DNA from: Molossus alvarezi
Taxonomy: Eukaryota; Chordata; Mammalia; Chiroptera; Molossidae
Length of the DNA stretch: 64,000 nucleotides
Assembly (NCBI GenBank): GCA_037176705.1
Contig: CM073887.1
Location: 22,881,501 to 22,945,500, forward strand
Direction of reading: 5' to 3'
The position numbers were made by a program, and so were the translations under genes. Numbering within the stretch: the first letter of the stretch is position 1; each line of letters opens with the position of its first letter. Positions 11,833 to 22,310 of this stretch are shown here, piece by piece. The notes beneath the pieces are model-generated. The model did not search any database and was not told the DNA's origin. It was given only the letters and a program-made list of their open reading frames with translations.

Positions 11833-13093
11833 AGAGACTTCTGGTCAAGATGGCAGTGCAGGTAAATGTAGTATCGCCTCTTCCCACAACCACATCAAAA
11901 TTACAACTAAACTACAGAACAACCACCATTCAGAACCGCATGAAATCAAGCTGAATGGAAGTCCTACAACTGCAAAATTAAGAAGCAGCCACATCAAAAC
12001 TGGTAGGGGGGCATGCAGGGGTGGACTGGCTAGTCCCACACCCACATGTGGTGGATAAAAATCAGGAAAATACCATAGTGGGGAAGATCCTCCCTGAGGA
12101 GTGAGGGGTCCCCATCCACACCAGGTGCCCAGCTCAGGGTTCCAAGTCCAGGAAGGGAAGTCCCCATAACTTCTGGCTGGAAAAGCAGTGGGAACTGAGG
12201 CTGAGGGAGGCTGAGGCTGCTAGAGCCCAGGTCATCTCTTCTTAATGTGCCCACGCACAGACTTACTTGGACCCACTCCCTCTAAGCTCCAGCACAGAGC
12301 GGAGGCAGCTTGAAAGGCACAACCATGCCAGGAAGAACTGAGTTGTTTGGCATCAGGGTGGGGACTGGAGAGGCAGCTTTGTCTTGGATAGAAGTGCTGG
12401 TGGAGGCCATTGTTCCTTTGGTGTCCCCTTCCCCCACAGAGCTGGCAGATGGGTGCCATATGTGGGACTCCAGCAAGCTGGCTCACACTGCTTGCCCTGC
12501 CCTGGTGATTCTCTGAGGCCCCGTCCCACCTAACTTTCAGGCCCACCCAAGCTGTTTCCCATTGCTTTACCATAGGATTGGCCTGTTTTGCCTCCCGCTT
12601 CAGATTTTCCTAAATTCTCTCAAATAAGCAGAATCTGGCCACAGCGAGCCCCATACCTCTTGCTAAGTGGCCACAGGCCCGGCACTAGAAGCAGCCAGCC
12701 TTGGTTGACAGCTTGGCTTCGTCTGAGCACCTTCAGGTCCAGCACAAGAAGCAGCCATCAGCAGACTGCTTTATACCTTATGCCTGGTGGCCCTGGGTAG
12801 ACTACAGGCAGTGGCTGACCTTGCCCCAGAGCCAGCACACCTAGTGGACAGCTTCAGACCACATCAAAGCACCACCACCCAAACACCTCCACAAGTGACA
12901 CACTCAATGAGTGGACTCAGTGGGTACCAGAGCCCTGCTGAATAAGTCTTGCTCTGTGTATTGGACCCCTACACCACTGATTCTCCAAGGGAGACAGAGG
13001 CCAGTGGTCAGTGGGCACAGCCAGTTCTTGCATCTGATCAGCCTAAGTATATCCCTCCCATTGACATCCCAGCAGCAATCAAGACTCAATGAC

Positions 13094-13341
13094 ACCCTGG
13101 CTGGTTTGGCTCAGAAGTTAGAGCATTGGCCCGCAGGGTCACAAGTTCGATTCCAGTCAAGGGCACGTACCTTGGTTGTGGTTCGTCCCAGGCCTTGGTC
13201 GGGTCGTGTGAGAGGTAATCAGTCGATGTTGCTCTATCACATCAATGTTTCTCTCTGTCTCTCTCTCCCTTCTTCCCTCCCACTCTATTTGATGATAAAT
13301 AGAAAAATATCCTCAGGTGAAGAATGGAAAAAAAAAAAAAA
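13094..13341 (+). repeat. VES SINE inserted in the half-L1 5' UTR
   Basis: Full-length copy between duplicated AAGACTCAATGAC (13081-13093) and AAGACTCAATAAC (13342-13354). It is therefore younger than the element it interrupts. Confidence 0.93.
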
Positions 13342-13530
13342 AAGACTCAATAACAATAGAAAGGTGTACAGTCCACACTAGGGGTGCAACTCAAGAGCCA
13401 AGCTGGGGTGATCAGGAGGCTGTGCCACTGGATTCTACAGGACACCTACAACAAAAGGCCAGCCTAGGAAGCCTAGGAGACATAGTAACTCTACCTAATA
13501 CATAAAAACAAACAAAGGAAAGCAGCCAAA

Positions 13531-14277
13531 ATGAGGAGACAAAGAAATATGTCCCAAATGAAAGAATAGAACAAACTCCAGGAAAAGAACTAAATGAAAT
13601 GGAGATAAGCAGTCTAACATAGGCAGAGTTCAAAACACTGATTATAAGGATGCTCAATAAACTTAGTGACGACCTCAAGAGCACAGAAAAGGACCAGTCA
13701 GACATGAAGGATGCACTAACTGAAATAAAGAATAATTTACAGGGAATCGATAGTAGAGTAAGTGAAGCCAAAAAGCAAACCATCGATTTGGAATATAAGG
13801 ACACAAAAAACAACCAATCAGAACAGAAAAAAGAATTGAAAAAATGAGGATAGTATAAGGAGCCTATGGGACAACCTCAAGCGTGCCAACATTCACATCA
13901 TGGGTGTGCTGGAAGGAGAAGAGAGAGGGCAAGAACTTGAAAAAATAATGACAGAAAACTTCCCTAACTTGGTGAAGGAAACAAACATACAAGTCCAAGA
14001 AGAACAGAGAGTCCCAAACAAGATGAACCCAAAGAGGTCCACACCAAGACACACCATCATCAAAATGCAAAAGGTTAAAGGCAGAGAGAATCTTAAAAGT
14101 AGCAAGAGAAAAGCAGTTAATTACCTACAACGAGCTCCCATAAGGCTGTCAGTCGATTTCTCAAAAGAAACTTTGCAGGCCAGGAGAAAGTGGCAAGAAA
14201 TATTTAAAGTGATGAAAAGCAAAAACCTACAACCAAGATTCAAGATTATTCTGTCCTGCAAAGCTATCATTTAGAAT
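13531..14277 (+). pseudogene. L1 ORF1 relic of the half-L1
   Basis: Encodes the L1 ORF1 RNA-binding chaperone in broken form. A coiled-coil region is visible (MLNKLSDDLKSTEKDQSDM, then RVSEAKKQTIDLE). The RRM follows from NIHIMGVLEGEER through ENFPNLVKETNIQVQEEQRV, and the C-terminal domain contains RLSVDFSKETLQARRKWQE. Lesions: an early TAG after about 12 codons, a TAG before AEFKTL, a frame loss at 13.84-13.87 kb between the coiled coil and the RRM, and a premature end after CKAII. Not functional. Confidence 0.85.
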
Positions 14278-14800
14278 CGATGACCATATAGTTTCTCAGA
14301 CAAGAAAAAGCTAAAGGAGTTCATTCATCACCACCAAACCAGTATTATATGAAATGTTGACGGGTCCTCTTGAAGAAGATAAAAAAATATGAACAATAAA
14401 ATGGCAATAAATACATATCTATCAACAATTGAATCTACAAACAAAATGAGCAAGCAGAACAGAAACAGACTCATAGGTACAGAGAACTTGTTGGTTGCCA
14501 GATGGGAGGGGAGTTGGGTGAAAAGATAAAGGGATTAGGAAGTACAGATTGGTTGTTAGACTGATGAACCTCAAAGGAAAGTGGGGAGGTGGGGCATGAA
14601 GAGAGAAACCAAAGAACTTATATCCATATATACATAATCAACAGACACAGACAACAGTGTGGAGAAAGCAGTAGGGGGGGCAGGTATGGGAAGGAGAGGG
14701 TCAAGGGGGGAAAAAAGAGAGACATCTGTAATACATTCAACAATAAAGATAAGTTTTAAAAATATATATATCCTCAGGTGAGGTTTTAAAAAAAAAAGAG

Positions 14801-15534
14801 TAATTATTTGAAAGTCCATATTTGATTTTTAAAAATATACTTATGTTTGGGGGGGAAAAAAGGTTCAACTGAATCATTTTGATTGTTGAGTTCAACTAAC
14901 TATTGAATCAGGCTTTTTATGACTTGGGTTTTTTGTTAATAACTTCAGAGATGAAAAATCAGAGCCACATCAGTACTGTCCCTTTTCACCCCAAGGTGAA
15001 TTTGGTAGTGGCTTAGGAAGATGGACATTTCATCAGAGCCACTCAAGTCGTGGAAAGCAAGGTGGTGAGGAGAGCAGAAGCAGAATTAGGAATGGGGTGC
15101 CATCAACCCTCCTTCCCTCAAGCTCCCTAATGATTCTCTTAATAATTACTTTCATACCTTTTTTTGTTACAAAATCTCACTTTTTTTCAGCACATGAAAC
15201 TTATGATTTAAAGAAGGATAAAAATAACTTTTGGTCAAATATAAATCTTATTCTTGCCAAATTAAAAATATTTGGCCCATATTCAAAATATTAGGTCATT
15301 CCTACAGCTTTGAGGCATAAATTTTACCTGGAATAAGATATGCTACAAGAAAGGTAACCTGGGGAAGTGTGGATGAAATAGGGGCCAAATAATAAACCTG
15401 ACGATCTCAGAGAGGCCTGCATGGCAGCCTTACAAACTCAGATACTGAAAGTGATCATGTAGGATGGTCTGAAAACAAAACTTCTTAACTAAAAGCGAGT
15501 CATGGTAGGTAGTCATGTCAATATTCACCTTACC
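14801..15534. other. Non-coding DNA
   Basis: Nothing recognised on either strand. Confidence 0.35.
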
Positions 15535-15985
15535 TGAGACCCTATTGTCTTTCTGCATCTAAAATAACATACCTTTGGAATATTTGCATAGTCCCTTTTC
15601 CCAGAACCCTCAGGGCACAGTCCCCCACCAGAGCACAAGATCACATAGACCCCCTCATTGTTATCTTGTTCCAGACATACCATCTCTATGTGCTACAAAA
15701 GTTCATGTTAACTGTCCTGTACCCACCAATGTAAAACACGTATTTGTCTCTTCATTTTACTCTATCCAGTCCCAAGATTTCCCTGCTTTGCTTTCTCCTG
15801 CTTGCCTAATGTATCACCAATGAATTCCATTTTACCCTCTTTATGCCTACTCCTTTTATTCTAAGGTATAAAATAAGGTGCAAAACTGTCCTTCTCTGGA
15901 GCATTTTCTCAATTCTTTGAGAATCTGCTTCCCGGAAATTGTCATCAGTTTGACTCAAATAAACTCATAAAAATTCTTACAGGTT
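15535..15985 (+). mobile_element. Possible solitary LTR
   Basis: Has the order expected of a retroviral-type LTR: TG-initial region, a TATA box TATAAAATAAGG at 15867-15878, a C/T-rich stretch, and a polyadenylation signal AATAAA at 15958-15963. No internal retroviral coding sequence adjoins. The family was not recognised and exact ends are guesses. Confidence 0.4.
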
Positions 15986-16648
15986 TGGATGTTTCTTAAA
16001 TAGGCAAAAGTGATCCAATAACAGGGACTGCTTTCAGTGTTTCCCAAATTATAACAACCTCTTGGATAGTCACAAAGCACATTAGTATCTTAAAGGCTCA
16101 CAGAAATTTTATAATTAACAAAATTTAGCTTTATTTAATATAGCATTTCCCAAATTAATCTGAAGATTAAACATGTTTTACAAAATCAGACTTGATATCT
16201 GGTATCTCAGCATGAACAATGTTATATCACATTATCACCATCCATTCCCTGGGAGACCAAGCTCCCTTATACAGAGTTTGGTGTTTGTCACCTCCATGTC
16301 CAGCACCCTGCCTGACAGGTAGGTGGCACTTCTCTAATGAACTGAAGTGCTACTGGTGATGGGCCAGGCACAGGATCCAAACACAAAAGGGAGTGGGAGG
16401 TAATGACAAATGAATCTCCTTTCCAATCCAATCAGGTCAAATCCTGATCTTTTAAGATTATAGTAAATGTGTCCTCTCTCTAAACCTATCACTTATCTTT
16501 GATTTTTGCATTGTTTAGGTTAAGTTGTGCATTTCAGAATTACAAGGTTCCACAAAGAAGTTAAACACTTAGTGTCTCCATGTATCTACTACTGGGTCAT
16601 ACCCATAATGAAAATCCATAAATATTTCAGTATGACAACCTAGGTAAA
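15986..16648. other. Non-coding DNA
   Basis: Nothing recognised. Confidence 0.35.
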
Positions 16649-16860
16649 GGTTAAGAGCAAGAACTCTAAGTCAGACAGGCCTTCCTTTGAGTTCTTGCTT
16701 CACTATTTATTACATGGATAACCTTAGGAAGACATTTAACCTCTGTAAGCCTCAGTATCCATATCTGTAAAAGGGGATAACAGTAGTACCCATCTCATCA
16801 AATTGAATGAGGATTAAGTGAAGAAATGCATATTTCTTATATGAGTTCATAATACTGAGT
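16649..16860 (+). repeat. MIR SINE
   Basis: Near-complete ancient MIR: GTTAAGAGCAAGAACTCTAAG, ATTTAACCTCTGTAAGCCTC, TCTGTAAAAGGGGATAACAG, ACCCATCTCATCAAATTGA and GAGGATTAAGTG in consensus order. Confidence 0.88.
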
Positions 16861-18150
16861 AGAATTATCTTAAAGATTAACTGTCCTTTGTCCAATATGG
16901 AGTTTTTAATTCTGTAAGATTTTTATTCTTGAAGACAGGAATGTACTCATAAATAACTTCCAAAACTTCCCTTATCCAGTGACTCCAGTCTCTTTACCTT
17001 TCCAGCCCTTTTGTACCAAAGGTTACTATGAAAACCTTTCCAATGCAGCTACGGACAGAAGTGATAAAAAAAAAAAAAGCCCTAAAAGCAAGCAGCAGAT
17101 GGGAGAAAGAGAACTAAAAGGCAGACAGGCATTTCTGTGCCAAACAAGTCTGCCACCCTCCCACTGCTTGAAGCCCATTCCTGGAAGTCTTTCCATATCC
17201 CTATTCACCCTGTGCATATTAAGTCCTCACAGTCATTTTTTGAGACTCAAAAAGTCTAAATAAAATGAATTTCCTGAGTAGGATGAATGAGTGAAAATAT
17301 TGAAATCTGCCTCCACACTTTAGGATGGTATGGATTTCTTTCATAAGAATCAAGGAAACAAAGATTTAAATAGTTATTTCCTGTACCAAAGGATAGATAA
17401 CATTTAATCACAGGTTGCCTTTTCAGCTATTAGGGTAAAAGTGTTTTTTCCCTTAATGAGCAAAATGCCCACTGTTATTGTTTTCTCTTCCTTTATTTCT
17501 GATGAATTCACAGATATCATAACAAAGTTTTACCTTGTATAGCTCACTCTGCAAAATGAGCAAATATCAAAAGATACTGTAACAAGAGACTCTAGTCATC
17601 TTCGGAGAAGAAGGAAACAAGGGGAAATCACATTGTTCCAAACACCAGGCACCTCATTCTGATGTATAAAGTTCTGCAAACCTTTCCTACATGGATGAGG
17701 ATTTTTCTCATCTAACTCTTCAAACTCAGATTTTTATCCACAGTGGGGCAGTTTTAGTCTCTAATCTAGACTGATAAAATTTTTTTCTTTTAATTAAGAA
17801 AAGGCAAAGCTACATTCAGCCCTTGCCATATCACCTGACCTAGGGATAGAGAATGTATTCTCTAGACAACACATTGCTTCTTGCAAATTCAAGCTCACCC
17901 ATCTTCTTCCTCTCCACTTTATTAACAAACCTCCATCCACACAACCACCTTCAAAACACTACTGGCCCCAAACAAGGAAAATGCCGACTATCTCATTTTA
18001 TTTTTCAACTGTGTAGAATGCCTCTAAAGTAAGTACTCTGTTCTGATTTTTCAGTTCTAAAGATACACAGGATCTCTGAGTGAGAGAAGACCTGAGAGAC
18101 ATGGCCATTTCTGCTTTGAAGCCTTATTTCTCACAGGAAGAAACAATGCT
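16861..18150. other. Non-coding DNA
   Basis: Nothing recognised. A short A-run at 17067-17078 is the only low-complexity tract. Confidence 0.35.
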
Positions 18151-18159
18151 ACACACACA

Positions 18160-18202
<43 letters not shown>
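18151..18202. repeat. (CA)n microsatellite
   Basis: About 26 CA units with one AA interruption near 18161; probably polymorphic. Confidence 0.95.
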
Positions 18203-18203
<1 letters not shown>

Positions 18204-18370
18204 GCCTAGCACCCATTGGCACTTATCACATTTTGCCTCATATTATAATTCTCTTTATCTATGTCTTACTGCTTCGACTATTATTAAGTTCCTTTAAGAC
18301 AGGGCTTTTATATATCTTGTAATACCTGGCAGAGTTCCTTACACATATAGGTACAAGATAAGTATCTATC
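18203..18370 (+). repeat. L2 3' end fragment
   Basis: Sequence AAGTTCCTTTAAGACAGGGC, ACCTGGCAGAGTTCCTTACA, AAGTATCTATCATTGAAT corresponds to the L2 3' end (CTCCTTGAGGGCAGGG ... GCCTGGCACATAG ... AATATTTGTTGAAT). Confidence 0.5.
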
Positions 18371-18754
18371 ATTGAATATACTGGTGTGGATCCTCTCCAA
18401 CACTGCTGCAAATTGGAAATCAGCTGTGTTGTTTGTGTTTCTTTTGGGGGTGGTGGGTGGGGAGTGGTTATTATTAAATCATAGAGAAAGAGATTGGGCA
18501 TTAACATGCAAGGCCTCAAATAATTTCAATTTGGAGTGAAAGCATTTTGAAGTGCTACTTCAGAGTTACAGAATAAATAAAAACATTATATTCATGTCAT
18601 AAAAAATGCACTGTTTGGAGTGGGGGGCACTTACCACAAAGAAGTAGAAGAAGCTACACAAGGGATTCACTTCTGTGGCTCATATGTAACAGAAAACAGC
18701 TGAGTTGAATTCAAGCCTTGGCTATGAGCATAACAACAACAACAACAATAATGA
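18371..18754. other. Non-coding DNA
   Basis: Nothing recognised apart from a short (CAA)n run near 18733. Confidence 0.35.
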
Positions 18755-18930
18755 CAGCTACTATTCAAGAGTGTTTACTAAGTTAGAGGCATTCTTAATA
18801 TATTTCCATTTAATCATAATCATCACTGTAGTCCCACGATGCAGGTCTTTTCCATTTTATTGACATGAAAGCAAAGTCTCAGAGAAGCTAGTTAAATAAA
18901 AAGAGAGTATGAATTTTCAATCCTGGATGT
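18755..18930 (-). repeat. MIR SINE fragment
   Basis: Reverse-strand MIR: CATTTAATCATAATCATCAC, GATGCAGGTCTTTTCCATTT and CTCAGAGAAGCTAGTTAAAT in consensus order. Confidence 0.65.
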
Positions 18931-19415
18931 GAAGAATCCCAAAGTCCCTGTTCTTTCCACTACATCAGAAGGCTGGAGGTGTCACTTGCTTGATGAACTA
19001 CAGGGTAAATGTATAGGAATTCTGTTCATCACAAGACATACTTATATTTCAGTATCAGACAGTGTGCTGTTTAGAGACTGAATCCAGGGCCTCACATTCT
19101 TTTCAAATGTCTCTGTGGTTTTCTTTAGCTCCGCAAAACATACAAACACCCTCTCATAAATTCCTAAGAATGCAGAAGATTTTGACTTGGACGTTTTATG
19201 ACAAAATCGCTGAGCTAGGCGAATAGCTCCAATTCACTACCTAGTGCTATCAATAATCTCAGAGTACTAACATTAAATTTATAAGCTTGACAGAGTGTGG
19301 ATATAGGTGCATGATGATAGGGCCAATTCATTATAAATCTAACAGATTGTGAGTCAATTTTAAACTTTGTTGTGATATTGTTTGTTAATTCCTGTACCCT
19401 CAGAGTAAAAATTTT
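18931..19415. other. Non-coding DNA
   Basis: Nothing recognised. Confidence 0.35.
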
Positions 19416-19660
19416 TTTTTTTTATCCTTACCTGAGGACATTTTTCCATTTTTTGTTCAGGTAGAGTGGGAGGGAGAGAGAGGAAGAGAGAGAGAGAGAA
19501 ACATCGATGTGAAAGGGACACATCGAGTGGCTGCCACCCGCACAACCAACCAGGGCCGGGGACAAACTGCAACTGAGGTACATGCCCTTAGCGGAAACCG
19601 AACCCGGGTCTCTCTGAACCGCAGGCCAATGCTCTAACCGCTGAGCTAAACTGGCCAGGG
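19416..19660 (-). repeat. VES SINE with target duplication
   Basis: Reverse copy of the CCACCCGCACAACC subfamily, flanked by AGAGTAAAAATTTTT and AGAGTAAAATTTTT, at the edge of an old L1. Confidence 0.93.
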
Positions 19661-20070
19661 CAGAGTAAAATTTTTAAAAATATTTTTTCAAGTGCACGGT
19701 ATAGTGGTTAGACAATTATATAATTTATGAAGTGATCCTCCTGATATTTCTATTACCCACCTGGCACCATACATAGTTATTACAGTATTACTGACTATAT
19801 TCCCTATGGTATCCTTTACATCCACGTGACTATTTTATAACTCCTTACTTCCTTCACCCTTTTCACCAATCCTACCCCCAATCTGGCAACCCTCAGTTTG
19901 CTCACTGTATCTATGAGTCCGTGTTTCTATTTTGCTTATTCATTTATTTTGTTCCTTAGATTCCACATATAAATGAAATCATATGGTATTTGTCTTTGTC
20001 TGACTTATCTCACTTAGCATCATACCCTCTAGGTCCATCCATGCTGTATCAATGGTAAGATTTCATTCTT

Positions 20071-20123
20071 CTTTCTCTTTCTTTTCTTTTCTTTTCTCTT
20101 TTCTTTTCTCTTCTCTTTTCTTT

Positions 20124-20176
<53 letters not shown>

Positions 20177-20412
20177 CCCTCATCCAAGGACATTTCTGCA
20201 TTTATCTTCAGATAGAGCTGGAGGGAGATGGGGTGGGAGAGAGAGAGAAAAATCGATGTGAGAGAGACACAAGGAGTGGTTGCCACCCACACAACTCAAA
20301 TCGGGGCTGGGGACAAACTGTAACCGAGGTACGTGCCCTTAGTGGGAACCGACCCCGGGCCTCTCTGCTCCGCAGGCCGATGCTCTAACCTCTGAGCCAA
20401 ACCGGCCAGGGC
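20071..20412 (-). repeat. VES SINE with expanded microsatellite tail
   Basis: Reverse VES whose 3' end has grown into about 70 bp of CTTTT/CTTTTC repeats and about 55 bp of (CT)n. Target duplication GATTTCATTCTT / GGTCTCATTCTT at 20059-20070 and 20415-20426. The long pyrimidine tract yields spurious open frames on both strands. Confidence 0.9.
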
Positions 20413-20854
20413 AGGTCTCATTCTTTTTAATAGCTGAGTAATATCCCGTTGTATATATGTATCACATTTTCTTTATCCAATCGTCTATTGATGGGCACTT
20501 AGGTTGCTTCCACAGCTTGGATATTGTGAATAATGCTGCAATGAACACAGGATGCATATATCTTTTCGAATTAGTGTTTCAGGTTTCTTCGGATATATTC
20601 CCAGAAGTGGGATTCACTAGGTCATAAAGCAGTTCCATTTTTAATTTTTTGAAGACCCTCCATACTGTTTTCCACAGGGGCTGCACCAATGTACCTTCCG
20701 ACCAACAGTGCATGAGGGGTTCCCTTTTCCCCACATCCTTGATACTTGTTTATGATTTACTGATGATAGCCCTTCTGACAGGTGTGAGGTGATATCTCCT
20801 CATGGTTTTAATTTGCATTACTCTGATGACCAGTGATGCTGAGTATCTTTTTAT

Positions 20855-21086
20855 TAATCCTCATCTGAGGATATTTTTCCATTGATTTTTAGATAGAATG
20901 AAACGGAGGGAGGGAAAGAGAGAAACATTGATGTGAGAAACACACATGGATTGGTTGCCTCTCCCATTGCACAAACCAGGGCCAGGGACTGCACCTGCAA
21001 CCCAGGTATGCCCTTGATTGGCAATTGAACCCACAACCCTTTGGTCCATGAGCTGATGCTCTAACCATTGAGAAAACCAGCTAGGG
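20855..21086 (-). repeat. VES SINE (first insertion at a re-used site)
   Basis: Reverse copy with tail AATCCTCATCTGAGGATATT and head AGCTAGGGC. Flanked by CTGAGTATCTTTTTAT and CTTGAGCATCTTTTTAT; the latter is also the 3'-side duplication of the adjoining younger L1. Confidence 0.92.
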
Positions 21087-21111
21087 CTTGAGCATCTTTT
21101 TATTTATTTTT

Positions 21112-21147
21112 GTACGATCCCCATTTTTAATGATAAGGGTATTAGGC
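21112..21147 (-). other. Putative 3'-transduced sequence, 36 bp
   Basis: Non-L1 sequence (minus strand GCCTAATACCCTTATCATTA, then AAAATGGGGATCGTAC) between an AAATAAAATAAAATAAAA tail and a second A-rich tail. Both lie inside the target duplications of the 21.1 kb L1. Confidence 0.6.
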
Positions 21148-21382
21148 TTTTATTTTATTTTATTTTTGTTACAGATATTTCTCCTTTTAACCCCATTGGC
21201 ACCCACCTCCCCATCCCCTCCGCCCTGTCCCAGGCTTTGTTTGTCCATGTCCATTGGTTATGCATACATGCATATAAGTTCTGTGGTTTATCTCTTCCCC
21301 CAACCCTTTCTTCTGAAGGTTTCAGTCTGTACCCTACTTCCATGTTTCTGGGTCTACCCTATTCCTCAGACTGTTATGTTCA

Positions 21383-21883
21383 TTATATTCCACAAATAAA
21401 TGAGATCATGTGGTATTTGTCTTTTTCTGCTTGGCTTGTTTCGCTTAGGATAATACTTTCCAGGTCCCTCCATGTCTTCTCAAAGGATAAGAGATCTTTC
21501 TTTCTTACCGCTGCATAGTACTCCATTGTGTATATGTACCACTGCTTTTTTATCCATTTGTCTACTGATGGACATTTGGGCTGTTTCCAGATCTTAGCAA
21601 TTGTAAATAGCACTGCTATGAACATGGGGGTACATATATTCTTTCTGGTTGGTGTTTCAGACTTCTTAGGGTATATTCCTAGAAGTGGGATCACTGGGTC
21701 AAATGGAAGTTCAATTTTTAATGTTTTGAGGTAACACCATATTGTTTTCCATAGTGGCTGCACCAGTCTGCATTCCCACCAGCAGTGTACTAGAGTCCCC
21801 TTTTTTCCACACCCTCGCCAACACTTGTTGTTTCCTGATTTGTTGATGGGGGCCATTCTGACAGGTGTGAGGTGATACCTCAT
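21383..21883 (-). pseudogene. L1 ORF2 C-terminal fragment
   Basis: Open for 166 codons ending [12 protein letters not shown], the natural ORF2 C-terminus. Includes the cysteine motif region [18 protein letters not shown] and the conserved [14 protein letters not shown]. Endonuclease and reverse transcriptase are absent because of the internal deletion. Confidence 0.9.
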
Positions 21884-21903
21884 TGTTGTTTTAATTTTTT
21901 TTT

Positions 21904-21926
21904 AATCCTCACCTGAGGACATTTTT
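21904..21926 (-). repeat. VES tail fragment at an L1 deletion junction
   Basis: AATCCTCACCTGAGGACATT is identical to the reversed 3' tail of VES copies nearby, yet no VES body accompanies it. L1 ORF2 sequence lies on one side and ORF1 on the other. Confidence 0.85.
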
Positions 21927-22310
21927 ACGTTTCCAGTTGTCCCACAGTTCTCTTAAGCTGTCTTCCTGTTTTTTCTTTTTTTTTTCCTTTTGGTTTTCTG
22001 ATTGATTTATTTTTTCTACCCTGTCTTCTAATTCACTGATCCAGTCCTCAGCTTCCTCTACTCTACTCTTTAGACCTTCCAATGTGTTCTTTATTTCTGA
22101 TATGTCACTCTTGATCTCTTCTTGGTGGTTTTTAATTTCCAATTGGTTTCTTTTCAGCATCTCTATGTCTTTACACATGCTGCTGAGCTTCCTCAAGATC
22201 ATGGCTCTAAATTCTAGCTCTGTTAAGTTGCTTAACTGCTCCACACTGATAACATCTTCGGTGGAGGTCTCTTGTTCTTACATTTGGCTTTTGTTTCTGT
22301 GTTTCACCAT
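21927..22310 (-). pseudogene. L1 ORF1 N-terminal fragment
   Basis: Starts MVKHRNKSQM at 22310 but meets TAA at 22278-22280. The coiled coil then continues open (LTELEFRAMILRKLSSM ... RVEEAEDWISELEDRVEKI) to WDNWKRK, where the element is cut. RRM and C-terminal domain are missing. Confidence 0.88.

Larger units (their letters stand above)
11833..14800 (+). mobile_element. Half-L1-like (HAL1-type) element
   Basis: In order: a 5' UTR starting GAGACTTCTGGTCAAGATGG (11.83-13.52 kb, with a VES inserted at 13.09 kb); decayed ORF1 (13.53-14.28 kb); a start of ORF2 that keeps only about ten codons (MAINTYLSTI from 14401); then directly the L1 3' UTR (GAATCTACAAACAAAATGAG ... ACAGACACAGACAACAGTG) ending near 14.80 kb. 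About 3.8 kb of ORF2 is absent. HAL1 elements are L1 derivatives that propagate with ORF1 only, relying on ORF2 protein in trans. A private internal deletion of an ordinary L1 is the alternative. The A-rich 3' end contains a copy of the VES tail (ATCCTCAGGTGAGG, 14769-14784). Confidence 0.65.

Noticed and set aside
12911..13381. 156-codon open frame near 13 kb
   Set aside because: Composed of L1 5' UTR plus an inserted VES; similar VES-derived frames recur all over the window.
20029..20292. Arg/Glu/Lys-rich and Ser/Leu/Phe-rich frames on both strands
   Set aside because: Translation of the pyrimidine/purine microsatellite in a VES tail.
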